Positions 11,706 to 22,372 of a stretch of 64,000 bases of DNA are shown piece by piece. This DNA is from an uncultured Devosia sp. Lineage in GTDB: Bacteria; Pseudomonadota; Alphaproteobacteria; Rhizobiales; Devosiaceae. Numbering within the stretch: the stretch's first letter is position 1; each line of letters opens with the position of its first letter. Where the stretch lies: positions 750,001 through 814,000 of the forward strand of contig NZ_CAUQDV010000001.1 of assembly GCF_963517015.1 (NCBI RefSeq). The letters are read 5' to 3'. The position numbers were made by a program, and so were the translations under genes. The notes under the pieces were generated by a model, which saw only the letters and a program-made list of their open reading frames with translations, searched no databases and had not been told where the DNA came from.

Positions 11706-12743
11706 CTAGATCGGACGCGGGTAGCGGCGGTGGATGGCATCGATCTCGGCCAGCAGTTCGGGGGATAGTGTCAGCTGGTCGGCAGCCAGGACATTGGCCA
11801 ATTGCTCGGTGCTGGTGGCGCCGATGATGACCGAGGTCATGAAGGGTCGCGTCAGGGCGAAAGCCACGGCCATCTGCGCGACGTCCATATCGTAACGCTT
11901 TGCCAGCGCTATATATTCCTTGCCAGCCGCTTCCGAAAATTCATTGAGCCGCCAGAAGGCTTTCTGATAGTCGCCCCGGCTGCCCTTGGGCATTTGGCCG
12001 TCGAAATACTTGCCGGTAATCAGCCCGCCAGCCAATGGCGAATAGGCCAACAGGCCGACATCCTCATGATGGCTTAGCTCGGCCAGGTCATGGTCGAAAA
12101 TCCGGCGCAGCAGGCTATATTCATTCTGGACAGAAACGAGGCGTGGCAGTCCTTTAGCTTCGGCAATCCGCAGCCACTGGGCAATGCCCCAGGTGGTCTC
12201 ATTGGATACGCCGACATGGCGAATCTTGCCCTCCTTGACCAGTTCACCCAGCGTGGTCAGCACTTCCTCGATATTGGCAAGGGCCTGTTCGGTACTCTGT
12301 TTGGTCGGGTTAAAGGTCCAGTAATTCTCAAAATTATAGTGCCCGCGGCTCGCCCAGTGAATCTGGTAGAGATCGACATAATCGGTCTTGAGCCGGCGCA
12401 GGCTGCCCTCGAGCGCTTCGCGCACCGAGGCTGCATCAGGCGCCCTGGCGTCGCGGATGTGGGCATTGCCGCCGCCGACGATCTTGGTGGCCAGGATCCA
12501 ATGGTCACGATCGCCGTTGCGCTCGAACCAATTGCCGATGATTTCCTCTGTCTTGCCAGAGGTTTGCGGGCTACCGGGGACCGCATAGACCTCGGCCGTG
12601 TCCATGAAATTGAGGCCCTTGTCCTTGGCCATGGCGATCTGGGCGTGACCCTCGGCTTCGGTATTCTGGCTGCCCCAAGTCATGGTGCCGAGGCACAGTT
12701 CGGTGACGAGCAGATCGGTGCGGCCAAGCGGCTTGGTTTTCAT
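11706..12743 (-). CDS. aldo/keto reductase (Tas-like)
   Basis: NADPH-dependent oxidoreductase with a TIM barrel, about 345 aa, cytosolic. The start at 12743 gives MKTKPLGRTDLLVTELCLG, the standard beginning of the family. The catalytic tetrad can be placed: Asp and Tyr in FMDTAEVY, Lys in ILATKIVG, His in YQIHW. The insertion and the sequence RGHYNFENYW resemble E. coli Tas. VIIGATSTEQL near the C-terminus is the NADPH-phosphate loop. The physiological substrate is unknown. Confidence 0.9.
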   Translation of the reverse strand: MKTKPLGRTDLLVTELCLGTMTWGSQNTEAEGHAQIAMAKDKGLNFMDTAEVYAVPGSPQTSGKTEEIIGNWFERNGDRDHWILATKIVGGGNAHIRDARAPDAASVREALEGSLRRLKTDYVDLYQIHWASRGHYNFENYWTFNPTKQSTEQALANIEEVLTTLGELVKEGKIRHVGVSNETTWGIAQWLRIAEAKGLPRLVSVQNEYSLLRRIFDHDLAELSHHEDVGLLAYSPLAGGLITGKYFDGQMPKGSRGDYQKAFWRLNEFSEAAGKEYIALAKRYDMDVAQMAVAFALTRPFMTSVIIGATSTEQLANVLAADQLTLSPELLAEIDAIHRRYPRPI

Positions 12744-12966
12744 GGATGATCCGGAATTCTTGTATGGTTGGGGCCGCGGCACCGTAGCGGAAATGCATGC
12801 AATTGACAGGGCTTAGGCGGGAAAAACCTGGGCCGTCAAAAAAGCGTCACGGAAAATGGTTTTAGGGGTTGAGCAATCGACGATCACCCCCTATATACCC
12901 CTCACGTCGCGACCAATGGTCGTGATCGATGACAACCCACCCGGCATTGTTATCAAACATCCTTGT

Positions 12967-14796
<1,830 letters not shown>

Positions 14797-15092
14797 CGAG
14801 GTCTCCTAGTCGGCTTCTGCCAATAGCCGAAATCACCTCTATTATTAGTCAACCGAAAGCGATTGAGAGCCCGTCAAATTCCGACGTACGCCATTTGATC
14901 GTCGCTGGTGTGTCGAGCTCGTGGCCGAGCTGCACATCTGCCACCTGCGATCTGCCTAATGACGACACGAGCACACCAGCCAACCGGGGTGGCAGAGCGC
15001 AACGGTGGTCCTTGCCTGCCCAATTTTTCCGGAGGACAATTCGCTGAAAGGATTCGAAATGCCAGTTTGTATCCGCACCATTGGAGTTTGAA
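14797..15092. other. gap behind the recombinase start, no gene seen
   Basis: About 300 bases upstream of the recombinase start and upstream of the small gene at 15093. It must hold the recombinase promoter; I see no convincing ORF or repeat. Confidence 0.5.
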
Positions 15093-15317
15093 GTGAGCGA
15101 CGAAGTAAGAAGTAACTGGACCGAATCCTTGTGGGATTTTCTGAACGGCAGCCTCAGCAAGGCCGATTGCGTCGCGGAGATACGTGCCAATGGATTACAG
15201 ATCGACGAGGAGGAACTCGGCAGATCAAGACTTGAAGACCGGCCTGCAGTCGCGTTCCGCAACGGTGAAGTCGTGCGGTTGATCCGACCCAGCCACATTG
15301 CGATCAACTATAATTAG
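15093..15317 (+). CDS. small acidic protein of unknown function
   Basis: 74-aa hypothetical. The GTG at 15093 is preferred over a TTG at 15081 because GGAG lies six bases before it. The product is rich in Glu and Asp and probably mostly helical, followed by a strand-like end (VVRLIRPSHIAI). There is no signal peptide or membrane segment. It stops 30 bases before the 3' end of RNase P RNA on the opposite strand. I do not recognise the family. Confidence 0.5.
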   Translation: MSDEVRSNWTESLWDFLNGSLSKADCVAEIRANGLQIDEEELGRSRLEDRPAVAFRNGEVVRLIRPSHIAINYN

Positions 15318-15347
15318 AATCCTGCAAATACCGCACAGCAAATCGAT

Positions 15348-15764
<417 letters not shown>

Positions 15765-15920
15765 GGGGAATTCCTGATACAAGCCGACCTCTACGTCAAT
15801 GACGACACGCCTATGTAACCGCCAGTTAGACAAGAAACTCCAGGCTGATCGCGGTGGGGGCATTCGGAATTCTTCTGTCGCTCGGATTCGATCAGGCTCT
15901 GTCGGTGGTGCGGCTGATCG

Positions 15921-16022
15921 CTACCAGCGTCGCCGGCGTGCGCGAATAGTCCGTATCGTCGAGGTGATCAGCACGAGTGCCACACAGGCGAGTAGAATGG
16001 CGGCGAGTATCGAGATATCCAT
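15921..16022 (-). CDS. 33-aa single-span membrane peptide with Arg/Trp tail
   Basis: Very short ORF with a good ribosome site (GGGGGAG three bases before ATG). It encodes one hydrophobic helix of about 18 residues (LAAILLACVALVLI) followed by a basic end, TIRTIRARRRRW. N-out/C-in topology is expected by the positive-inside rule. A second ORF at 36224-36340, near the other end of the island, has the same plan and the tail KTIRRRRSRW. Function unknown; holin-like, toxin-like or regulatory peptides are possible. Confidence 0.5.
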   Translation of the reverse strand: MDISILAAILLACVALVLITSTIRTIRARRRRW

Positions 16023-16320
16023 GCGCTCCCCCGCTAAGAGCCTCTGCGCGTACGCAATACTTTTCGCGCAAGTCCACCGTGACCCAACAGGGTAAAGGAC
16101 GCCCTAACCAAAGCGCTCCCTAAACGCACACGGTAGCTGCGATCAGACCCTTGTCCATCGGCTGCAAGGATATACTCCGGCTGGAAGTTGGCGCGGCCAT
16201 GATCACGTAGATCGAGGTTGCGGCGGAATGAGTGCGCGCTCGGCGCGCCCGCCTCTTTCAGCTGTGGACAGCTTGACGTTGCGGGCTCTCGGAGAGCTGA
16301 TAGGGCGCCAGACTGTCTCC

Positions 16321-17100
16321 ATGACAACGAACTTAAACCGGCAAGACTTCGTTATCCTTCGGCACCGCCACTACGCGTGGGCAAGGGCACTGAGCGAAGG
16401 TCTCGATCCTCACCTAACGATGATGACGGAAAGTCGGGTGTTCGAACGTCTGAGCCTAGCGGACCCGACAGGTGGGCGTTATTGGCGCTGGCTGTCCGAT
16501 TGGCGACGCCGAGGGTGGGAAGTGGCTGGATTGCGTGCTGGCGTGCGGCTCGAACTGCACCGCGAGTTGGCGCACGCCTTATCTGTGTTCCACGACACGT
16601 TGCCATTCTTGGCGGCCGGTGCCAGGGACATCGGCCGCTACAAGACCGCCGGCGAACTTTTGGACGCCGCCTCCGGTTCGGATCCCGCCATCATCCGTCG
16701 CACCCGGCAGCGCGAGCGAGACCAGACAGTACATCTGTTCGAGAATAGCGGCTGGACGTTGATCCGACTTGACGGCCCGGATGCTGCAAGGCGGTGGTCG
16801 TGGGGTACCCGTTGGTGCACCGGCACGCCCTCGGCTTACGCACGGTACCGACTGAGAGGTGAGTTGCTCGTGTTACTGACGCCCGCAGGAAAATTTCAAC
16901 TCGCCACGGGGAGCGGCGAACTGCGGGACGCGCGAGATGTCGACGTCGATTTGAAGCAGGTTATGGCAGGTGCCCCGACGGAAATGGTCGTGGCGCTACG
17001 CGTTGCCTCGGTGCTGCGAAGGTTGGAACCTCAGTCTAACTCGCCCTTGGCGATATCGACAGACACCCCAGTTCATCGAGGCTTTCCCGTGAGCATGTAG
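16321..17100 (+). CDS. unknown protein with a G-T-x-W-C-T motif
   Basis: About 259 aa from the ATG at 16321, or 290 aa from 16228; neither has a clear ribosome site. The product is Arg- and Trp-rich. The clearest element is WSWGTRWCTG near residue 165, then a strand-turn-strand LLVLLTPAGKFQLATGSG and RDARDVDVDL. From memory, G-T-x-W-C-T followed by a hydrophobic strand and an aromatic-Gln (K-[YF]-Q) recurs in phage and island proteins of unknown role; I could not check this. It is unlinked to its neighbours. Confidence 0.55.
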   Translation: MTTNLNRQDFVILRHRHYAWARALSEGLDPHLTMMTESRVFERLSLADPTGGRYWRWLSDWRRRGWEVAGLRAGVRLELHRELAHALSVFHDTLPFLAAGARDIGRYKTAGELLDAASGSDPAIIRRTRQRERDQTVHLFENSGWTLIRLDGPDAARRWSWGTRWCTGTPSAYARYRLRGELLVLLTPAGKFQLATGSGELRDARDVDVDLKQVMAGAPTEMVVALRVASVLRRLEPQSNSPLAISTDTPVHRGFPVSM

Positions 17101-17716
17101 CGAAAGCGCTTTACGATCGGAACTTGCTTCGGTCATCGCTTTCCCGGCGCGCTCTAGGAGCGACGCCATTTTCCCCGATTTGCCTTGTACCGTACTCTGC
17201 GACTTGCCGCGTTCCGCGGTAAGTGTTCTGCTCAGCCACTCCACCAGCGCTTCGAGGTGATGCGCAGTTCTGTAGCCGTCTTCCAGTAAATTCCGTCGGC
17301 GGTTTCGAAGACGATTCTGGTATCGTTAGCTCCGCATACGGTGCAGGATATGGTCAGACGCTTCTAGGCCGAGGCTATCGGGTTCGCGGAAAGCGAACTC
17401 GGAAAAGGCGTACTACTGGGACTGCAGAAGACCTAGGACAATTGAGGGGCCGCTCGAGGTTCGCGCATCGCGGCGTTCCGAATGGCGTCTTTCAGGGCGC
17501 CAATCAAACGGTCGTTCCAGGAACGATTAAGTTTCGATGTCGGTGGGACCAGCCCGGACGCAGTCAGGTTGCCGGAACATGGCGGCGCCCCTGGAACCTC
17601 CAGCGCCGTCCGGACAGAGTGTCCGATTGTTTATTTGTGCGAACGGGCCCAGACTGGATCGTGAAACGACGATGCGTGCCGCGACCGCGTCGCGCAATAT
17701 CTGGGTGATCATACAC
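17101..17716. other. gene-poor stretch with decayed coding traces
   Basis: No intact gene is supported. The minus strand around 17100-17340 shows protein-like fragments in two frames (VEWLSRTL, then KMASLLERAGKAM; upstream FETADGIYWKTA), suggesting a frameshifted remnant that I cannot identify. Confidence 0.45.
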
Positions 17717-18238
17717 ATGGCGACAGCGCCGTCCGCTGGCGGAATATATCTGGACCACCATGCCACCACGCCTGTCGATCCTCGTGTGGCTCAAGCTGTC
17801 TTGCATTACATGGTCGAAGAATTCGGGAACGCCAACAGCGTGGATCACGTCTTTGGGGAGCGCGCTTTATTCGCTGTCGAAGAGGCGACCGAAAGCGTTG
17901 CCGAGTTGCTTTCGGCGGACCCTGCGGAGGTGCTGTTCACGGCGGGATCGACCCACGCGCTCGAGCTGGCGTTCTCCCATGCGCTGGGTACTCGCGGCGA
18001 TCGACCGTTGCGAGTGGCTCTTTCCAGAGTCGAGCATCCCGCGGTGATCGATATGGCAGAACGCGCTCGTCGACAGGGTTTGGCGACGATCCGCTGGTTG
18101 GACGTGGACAGCCAGGGGGCCGTGGACCCCGCGCAAGTCGAGTCCATTCTCGGGGACACCGATCTTGTGTGCCTGATGGCTGCGAACAACGAGGTTCGGA
18201 CGGTCGATCCGATCGAAGAGATTTACGAGCAGGCATAA
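17717..18238 (+). pseudogene. truncated cysteine desulfurase (NifS/IscS/DndA-like)
   Basis: Only the N-terminal 173 residues of a PLP-dependent cysteine desulfurase of about 380 aa remain. YLDHHATTPVDPRV (about residues 11-24), the PLP-phosphate region AGSTHALELA and the Asn motif AANNEVRTVDPI are present. The frame stops before the PLP-binding Lys and the catalytic Cys loop, so no desulfurase activity is possible. ATG 17717 is the natural start. NifS-like enzymes feed Fe-S assembly, tRNA thiolation or Dnd phosphorothioation; no dnd genes are visible here. Confidence 0.8.
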
Positions 18239-18309
18239 CGACATCCGACGTCGGAAGCGCCTGGAAACATCCCGCACGCTAGCTCCCGGAACGCTTGCAA
18301 AGCCGACCG

Positions 18310-18591
18310 CTACTTGTTGATGCTGTCTTTCAGCGCCTTCGCCGGTGTGAAGGTCAGCTTCTTGGACGCAGCGATCGTCAGTGTCGCCCCGGTAGCAGGA
18401 TTCCTACCCTCTCGCTCCGGCGTGGACTTCACCTTGAACTTACCGAACCCGGGCAACGAAATTTCGTCGTCGCGCAGCGCGGCGTCGGTGATGGCTTTGA
18501 GAACGCTGTCCACCATGGCCTTACCCTGGGCTTTGGTCATCCCGTGTTCGGCCGCGAGCTGGTCGGCGATATCGTTGGCTGTCGTCATCAT
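18310..18591 (-). CDS. HU/IHF-family DNA-binding protein
   Basis: 93-aa nucleoid-type protein that bends DNA as a dimer. The family signature is GFGKFKVKSTPEREGRNP (about residues 45-62), with the Arg-Asn-Pro turn that inserts between base pairs. It ends in KKLTFTPAKALKDSIN. AGGGGA lies a few bases before ATG 18591/18588. In an island it may assist recombinase synapsis, replication or silencing rather than serve as the main HU. It is the last minus-strand gene of the protease/KfrA group. Confidence 0.93.
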   Translation of the reverse strand: MMTTANDIADQLAAEHGMTKAQGKAMVDSVLKAITDAALRDDEISLPGFGKFKVKSTPEREGRNPATGATLTIAASKKLTFTPAKALKDSINK

Positions 18592-18790
18592 CGTTCCCCT
18601 TTTGCTGTCCGTGTACCTTATCTCTTCGTCACGTCGCCGCAACCCGATCGCTCACCACAATCGGAGACATTTCAACTTGGCCAGCCATGGCGTCTGATGT
18701 CCTGCCCTGACCGATGTCTTGGACAGGAGTTGTCGATTTCGCCGAGTCCTGATTTTGGGGTACCGCATTCTGTCCGAACTTCGGTGGACG

Positions 18791-19387
18791 TCACTTCCCG
18801 CCGGTCGCCTGGCGAGGGTTTCGGGGAAGGGTTAAGGTTTGTCTGTCGTTCATCGGTTTCTTGCCGGTCGTGGGCTCGAGGAGTGTTGTCAGCCGACCCA
18901 GTGTCTTCCGGATGCTGTCGTTTCCCTCGTCGCGTTCACGGACTAATTCCGCCCTCAGCACGGCGTTTTCAGCATCCGCCGCCCGAACCCTGTCTCTGAG
19001 ATCCGCGATTTGCTCCAGATCTTTTCGCAGACCCGCGTTTCGGGTCTCGAGTTCGGTGTTCAGTCCGATCAGTTCTTCGACTTGTGCGTCAAGCTCCTCG
19101 ATGACCGAGGACAGCCGAGCGGTCGTCGTCCTATGATTTTCCGCCTCGGCGGCCCGCCCCGCGCGGTAGATCTCACCCAGAACTGGGCGCGCGAGTTCCA
19201 TGACGCTGGAGGGAACGTCACTGGCGCCGACAGGTTCGTCGCGGAGGGCCCTAAGATGCGAGAGAACGGTGGCCTTGCTACCTCCGCCGATAAACCGGAT
19301 GACTTTGTCGGCTGTGGCCGTCAGCCCTTGCTTCCTCAAAGCTTCCGCTGCCCACCTGACCTTTTCCAGCGAGGCGATCTCGTTCAT
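18791..19387 (-). CDS. KfrA-like DNA-binding coiled-coil protein
   Basis: 198 aa. The N-terminal region (residues 1-60, EKVRWAAEALRKQGLTATAD, then GGSKATVLSHLRALR) matches the plasmid KfrA-type helix-turn-helix domain. Residues 80-165 are a long heptad-rich coiled coil with EELDAQVEELIGLNTELETR. KfrA proteins bind inverted repeats in their own promoter and can act in plasmid maintenance. A 27-base palindrome lies 34 bases upstream of the start (19421-19447), fitting autoregulation. Presence of KfrA and HU suggests plasmid or ICE ancestry. Confidence 0.75.
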   Translation of the reverse strand: MNEIASLEKVRWAAEALRKQGLTATADKVIRFIGGGSKATVLSHLRALRDEPVGASDVPSSVMELARPVLGEIYRAGRAAEAENHRTTTARLSSVIEELDAQVEELIGLNTELETRNAGLRKDLEQIADLRDRVRAADAENAVLRAELVRERDEGNDSIRKTLGRLTTLLEPTTGKKPMNDRQTLTLPRNPRQATGGK

Positions 19388-19420
19388 CGATAACTCCAGA
19401 TTTTGTCGTGGCTGGTAAAG

Positions 19421-19447
19421 TACGGTTCGGTATCGAACCGAACCGTA
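19421..19447. promoter_or_regulatory. palindromic operator in front of the KfrA-like gene
   Basis: Perfect inverted repeat TACGGTTCGGT-ATCGA-ACCGAACCGTA: 11-bp arms with a 5-base centre. Further GTACCG repeats follow to about 19456. It lies between the end of protease A and the regulator start, in the expected autoregulatory position. Confidence 0.65.
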
Positions 19448-19475
19448 CCGTACCGGTCGTCGGCGGTGCTCCGCC

Positions 19476-21374
19476 TCAGTGCATCGCGGAAACTTCGTCG
19501 CCTGGCAGGTCGAACTGCCACTCGGCGTCGGTGGCCGTCCGGACGATCTCCACGACTTCCTCTGCTTCCAGATAGTGCTTACGGGCCAGTTCGGCGGCGA
19601 CGACGACCAACTGGGATTTGTAGGCCTTCAATGTCTCGGTAACGCCGGCCATCAACCGTTGCAGGTCGCGGTCCACGGCCTTCGCAAGCCGTCGATCCAG
19701 GAGCATCAGCTGTTTGACGTCGTCGGTATGGAAGAGTGTATCGGCCATGCCCCATTGCGAATGCATCCGAGCGACGAGGGCGGTCGCGTCCTTGAAGTCT
19801 TGAACGGCGCCGTCGCTCGGATCGCTTGGCCCATAGAAGACGTTTTCCGCCGCACGGCCGGCGAGACAGAGCATGACCTTGCCCTCGATCCGGGCTTTCG
19901 TCATCGGTCCGGGGCGTTCGTAAGATCTCACCGCGCCCAAAGACTCGGTCGTGACGCCCAGTCGGACCGAATCCAGGATCGGCGCATCGGGGATCGTCAG
20001 ACACGCCAGAGCATGGCCCGCCTCGTGTACCGCGATACGATAAAGCAATCCGCGATCGACGATCTGCTCACCCAGCAGTGCGTGCACCAAGTCGGAAACG
20101 GCGAGCGCGGTCCCCCGCGATCTGGCTGCCCGCCTTGCGTGTTTGACCATGCCCGCAAGCCGGGCCGGCGTCGATCCTCCTGCTAACCGTACGAAATAGT
20201 CCAGGTCTTCGCCGGCAAGGTCCCCGCGGAGGAGGGTACGCAGTACGTGTTCGAGGCCCTCCTTGTCGGGCGACTTCATCACGATCTGTCGCGACAATCG
20301 GCCCGGACGCAGCAGCGCCTGCTCGACGTCCTCAAGCCTGTTCGTGGCGGCGATGACGACGAGACCCGGATGCCTACGCTCCAGTCCGTCAAGAAGCGAA
20401 AGCAACTCGTTCGTCATCGTAACCGCGAAGCCGTTGTCGCTTTCGGCGTCTCTGCGGGAGAAAGAGTCGATCTCGTCCAGAAGCAGCACGGAGGGCGCCG
20501 CGGCGGTGGCTTCCGCGAAGCGGCGCCTCATCTCGCCCATGACATCGCCCAGGTGGCCCGTGTTCACGAAAAGCTTGCCCGCCGTCAACTCGAACAGGGG
20601 AGCACCCATGGCGGCTGCCATCAACCGTGCGAAATGGGTTTTGCCGCACCCCGGGGGCCCCACCAGCAGGCAAGCGTTGTCCATATCGCCGGCCCGCAGC
20701 TCGCCGGCCTTCCAACGCGAGATGTCCTCAATGACGTCGAGCCCCCAACGCTGCGCGTCGCCGTATTCGCGGCAGTCGGCGAGATGCGGTAGCGTTTCGG
20801 CCTCGATCGTCGATCTTTTTCCGCCCAGCCGAGCGAGAGCGGCGACCACTCTATCGACAGGGAATCCCGGAATCATGCAGCGCGCGACCAGCTCGGGCTT
20901 GGGGTGGATCTGGAAGTCGTCGGGAAAGGCCGGCGAGGGGCTGCCGTAGAGCCGCTCCAGCGCGGTTCGGAGCATGGCCGGGTCGAGTTCCGGCACGATG
21001 ACGGTCTCTTCGGCCCATGCGCGGAAGGACGCCGGCACGTTCGTGGCGACAGCCGTGACCACGACACGCACTTTCCCCTGTCTGATAGCATCGAGCAGTA
21101 GCGATGCTTCGACGACGGTCGCCGGCATCGGGGTGGTCACGACGATGTCGTCTTGGGAGACTGCGGCGTCCAGCGCGTCTTCCACGATACCGAGATAGTC
21201 GTTCGCCGAGACTTCGACGACAAGGCAGAACGGGCCTGGGGAGTTCAGGCGCTCGATGATCTTCGGCGACATGCAAGCCTCGAGGAGGATTTTACCCAGG
21301 ACGGCGCGCGCGCTCTGGGTTTCGGGCGAGGCGTCCGGAATTACGTCGGCTTTCTTGGCGATCTTGCTACGCAT
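19476..21374 (-). CDS. soluble AAA+/M41 metalloprotease A (FtsH-like)
   Basis: 632-aa ATP-dependent zinc protease without the membrane anchor of FtsH. A unique N-terminal region covers about residues 1-225. AAA module: Walker A GPPGCGKT (about 239-246), pore-loop region KLFVNTGHLG, Walker B SVLLLDEID (about 295-303), second region of homology ATNRLED then LLRPGRLSR. Peptidase: HEAGH (about 450-454) and the third ligand Asp in GAVQDFKDAT (about 526). All catalytic elements are intact. Start 21374 avoids a long overlap with the gene before it (15 bases away). It belongs to the minus-strand cluster with protease B and probably works in the cytosol on specific substrates. Confidence 0.9.
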   Translation of the reverse strand: MRSKIAKKADVIPDASPETQSARAVLGKILLEACMSPKIIERLNSPGPFCLVVEVSANDYLGIVEDALDAAVSQDDIVVTTPMPATVVEASLLLDAIRQGKVRVVVTAVATNVPASFRAWAEETVIVPELDPAMLRTALERLYGSPSPAFPDDFQIHPKPELVARCMIPGFPVDRVVAALARLGGKRSTIEAETLPHLADCREYGDAQRWGLDVIEDISRWKAGELRAGDMDNACLLVGPPGCGKTHFARLMAAAMGAPLFELTAGKLFVNTGHLGDVMGEMRRRFAEATAAAPSVLLLDEIDSFSRRDAESDNGFAVTMTNELLSLLDGLERRHPGLVVIAATNRLEDVEQALLRPGRLSRQIVMKSPDKEGLEHVLRTLLRGDLAGEDLDYFVRLAGGSTPARLAGMVKHARRAARSRGTALAVSDLVHALLGEQIVDRGLLYRIAVHEAGHALACLTIPDAPILDSVRLGVTTESLGAVRSYERPGPMTKARIEGKVMLCLAGRAAENVFYGPSDPSDGAVQDFKDATALVARMHSQWGMADTLFHTDDVKQLMLLDRRLAKAVDRDLQRLMAGVTETLKAYKSQLVVVAAELARKHYLEAEEVVEIVRTATDAEWQFDLPGDEVSAMH

Positions 21375-21388
21375 GGTTTTGTCCCCGG

Positions 21389-22009
21389 TCACAGTCGCGT
21401 CGAACAATACGTGCCGGCCCGCAGCGGTCGCGACCTGTCCAGGTCGACGAAGCCTTGCGAAGCCAAGCTGAAAACGACCGCATAAGGATCGTCATGATCC
21501 TTTGCGACGGAAGCCGCGGCTTCGGCGATGGTGCTGATACGAACGGTGCGAAGATGCTCGATGACCGTGTTCTGATGCGCCCGGCCGAACCGGACGCCGC
21601 GGGAGCGGGCGATGTCGCGGGACACCGAACCCCTGATCTCCGCTTTGATCCATTTCTGGGGAGCCAGGACACACTTCGTGCCGAACGATGCCGCGTCGCG
21701 CTTGAGTTCGAGGAGCCGCGCCTTGTAATCCTCGTCGCGCCAAACGCGGGTCGGCACCCCGATGATCGTCGCCACGCGGCGACCGATCGAGACACGCACG
21801 ATCACCAAGTCGACCTGCGTGAACCCGGCGCTCGCGGCGAGGTGGTCGACCGCGTTGTCTCCGCCCAGCTCGACAACTGCGGGGTGGGCGTAGGCGATCG
21901 CCTTAACCGCGGAGAGCAGCTTCCTGTGTTCGTGGAAGCGGCGTTGCGTCGTGGCATCGCTGTGGAAGATATCGGCGCCGGTGGTACCGGCGAAGGACGT
22001 ACGAAACAT
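21389..22009 (-). CDS. unknown 206-aa protein between the two proteases
   Basis: Not recognised. An alpha/beta core is suggested by strands QVDLVIVRVSI and VATIIGVPTRV, then a basic helix (YKARLLELKRDAASFG) and another strand (TKCVLAPQKWI). The order strand-strand-Lys-rich helix-strand-Q is loosely like TnsA/PDDEXK nuclease folds, but the metal-binding E-x-K is not visible. The C-terminal 50 residues look like a small helical or winged-helix domain (TVIEHLRTVRISTIAEAAASV). It lies 15 bases upstream of protease A and is surely co-transcribed. It may be a partner or adaptor. Confidence 0.7.
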   Translation of the reverse strand: MFRTSFAGTTGADIFHSDATTQRRFHEHRKLLSAVKAIAYAHPAVVELGGDNAVDHLAASAGFTQVDLVIVRVSIGRRVATIIGVPTRVWRDEDYKARLLELKRDAASFGTKCVLAPQKWIKAEIRGSVSRDIARSRGVRFGRAHQNTVIEHLRTVRISTIAEAAASVAKDHDDPYAVVFSLASQGFVDLDRSRPLRAGTYCSTRL

Positions 22010-22127
22010 GGGTTACCTCGGAAAGCGGGTAGTCGTTGTGATCGCCACGCTGTCCTCGGGACTGCATGCGTATTGGCCTCTTAATTCGACCGGCTTCATT
22101 CGCCGGCAAGACGATACATAGCACGCT

Positions 22128-22171
22128 ATACTGATCCGAAAAAGACCAGATGAGGCAAAAAGGATCAGTAT
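22128..22171. promoter_or_regulatory. inverted repeat in front of the unknown gene/protease A unit
   Basis: ATACTGATCC (22128-22137) and GGATCAGTAT (22162-22171), perfect 10-bp arms with a 24-base spacer. It lies between the 55-codon ORF and the 206-aa gene, about 120 bases upstream of the latter's start. Operator or attenuator; not the KfrA palindrome. Confidence 0.45.
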
Positions 22172-22204
22172 TGAACGAGTTGGTTAACGGTTTCTGACCA
22201 TGCT

Positions 22205-22372
22205 TTACTTGCGGCCGTCATCGCTCTGTTGCGCGACGCGTGACACTACGCATCCAAGTATAGTTCTCGCTATTGCTACCCTTGCTGCATGGTAGGCATC
22301 GTCTTGCGCTTTCTTCCCCAATACCCTTCCAAGGCGCGAAAGTCGTCGATCGATATCCGGGGTCTTAGACAC
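22205..22372 (-). CDS. hidden 55-codon gene overlapping the end of protease B
   Basis: A GTG start at 22372 overlaps the protease B stop codon by eight bases and is preceded by GAGGAGGT at ideal spacing, a strong translational-coupling arrangement. The product of 55 aa is basic: an N-terminal KTPDIDRRLSRLGRVLGKKA, then the amphipathic helix HAARVAIARTILGCVV, and a polar end. No family recognised. It could be a small partner or antidote of the protease. It is easily missed because of its length and GTG start. Confidence 0.6.
   Translation of the reverse strand: MSKTPDIDRRLSRLGRVLGKKAQDDAYHAARVAIARTILGCVVSRVAQQSDDGRK

Noticed and set aside
17223..17708. 161-codon plus-strand frame
   Set aside because: No ribosome site, composition like a chance frame, and the following desulfurase fragment has its own natural start.
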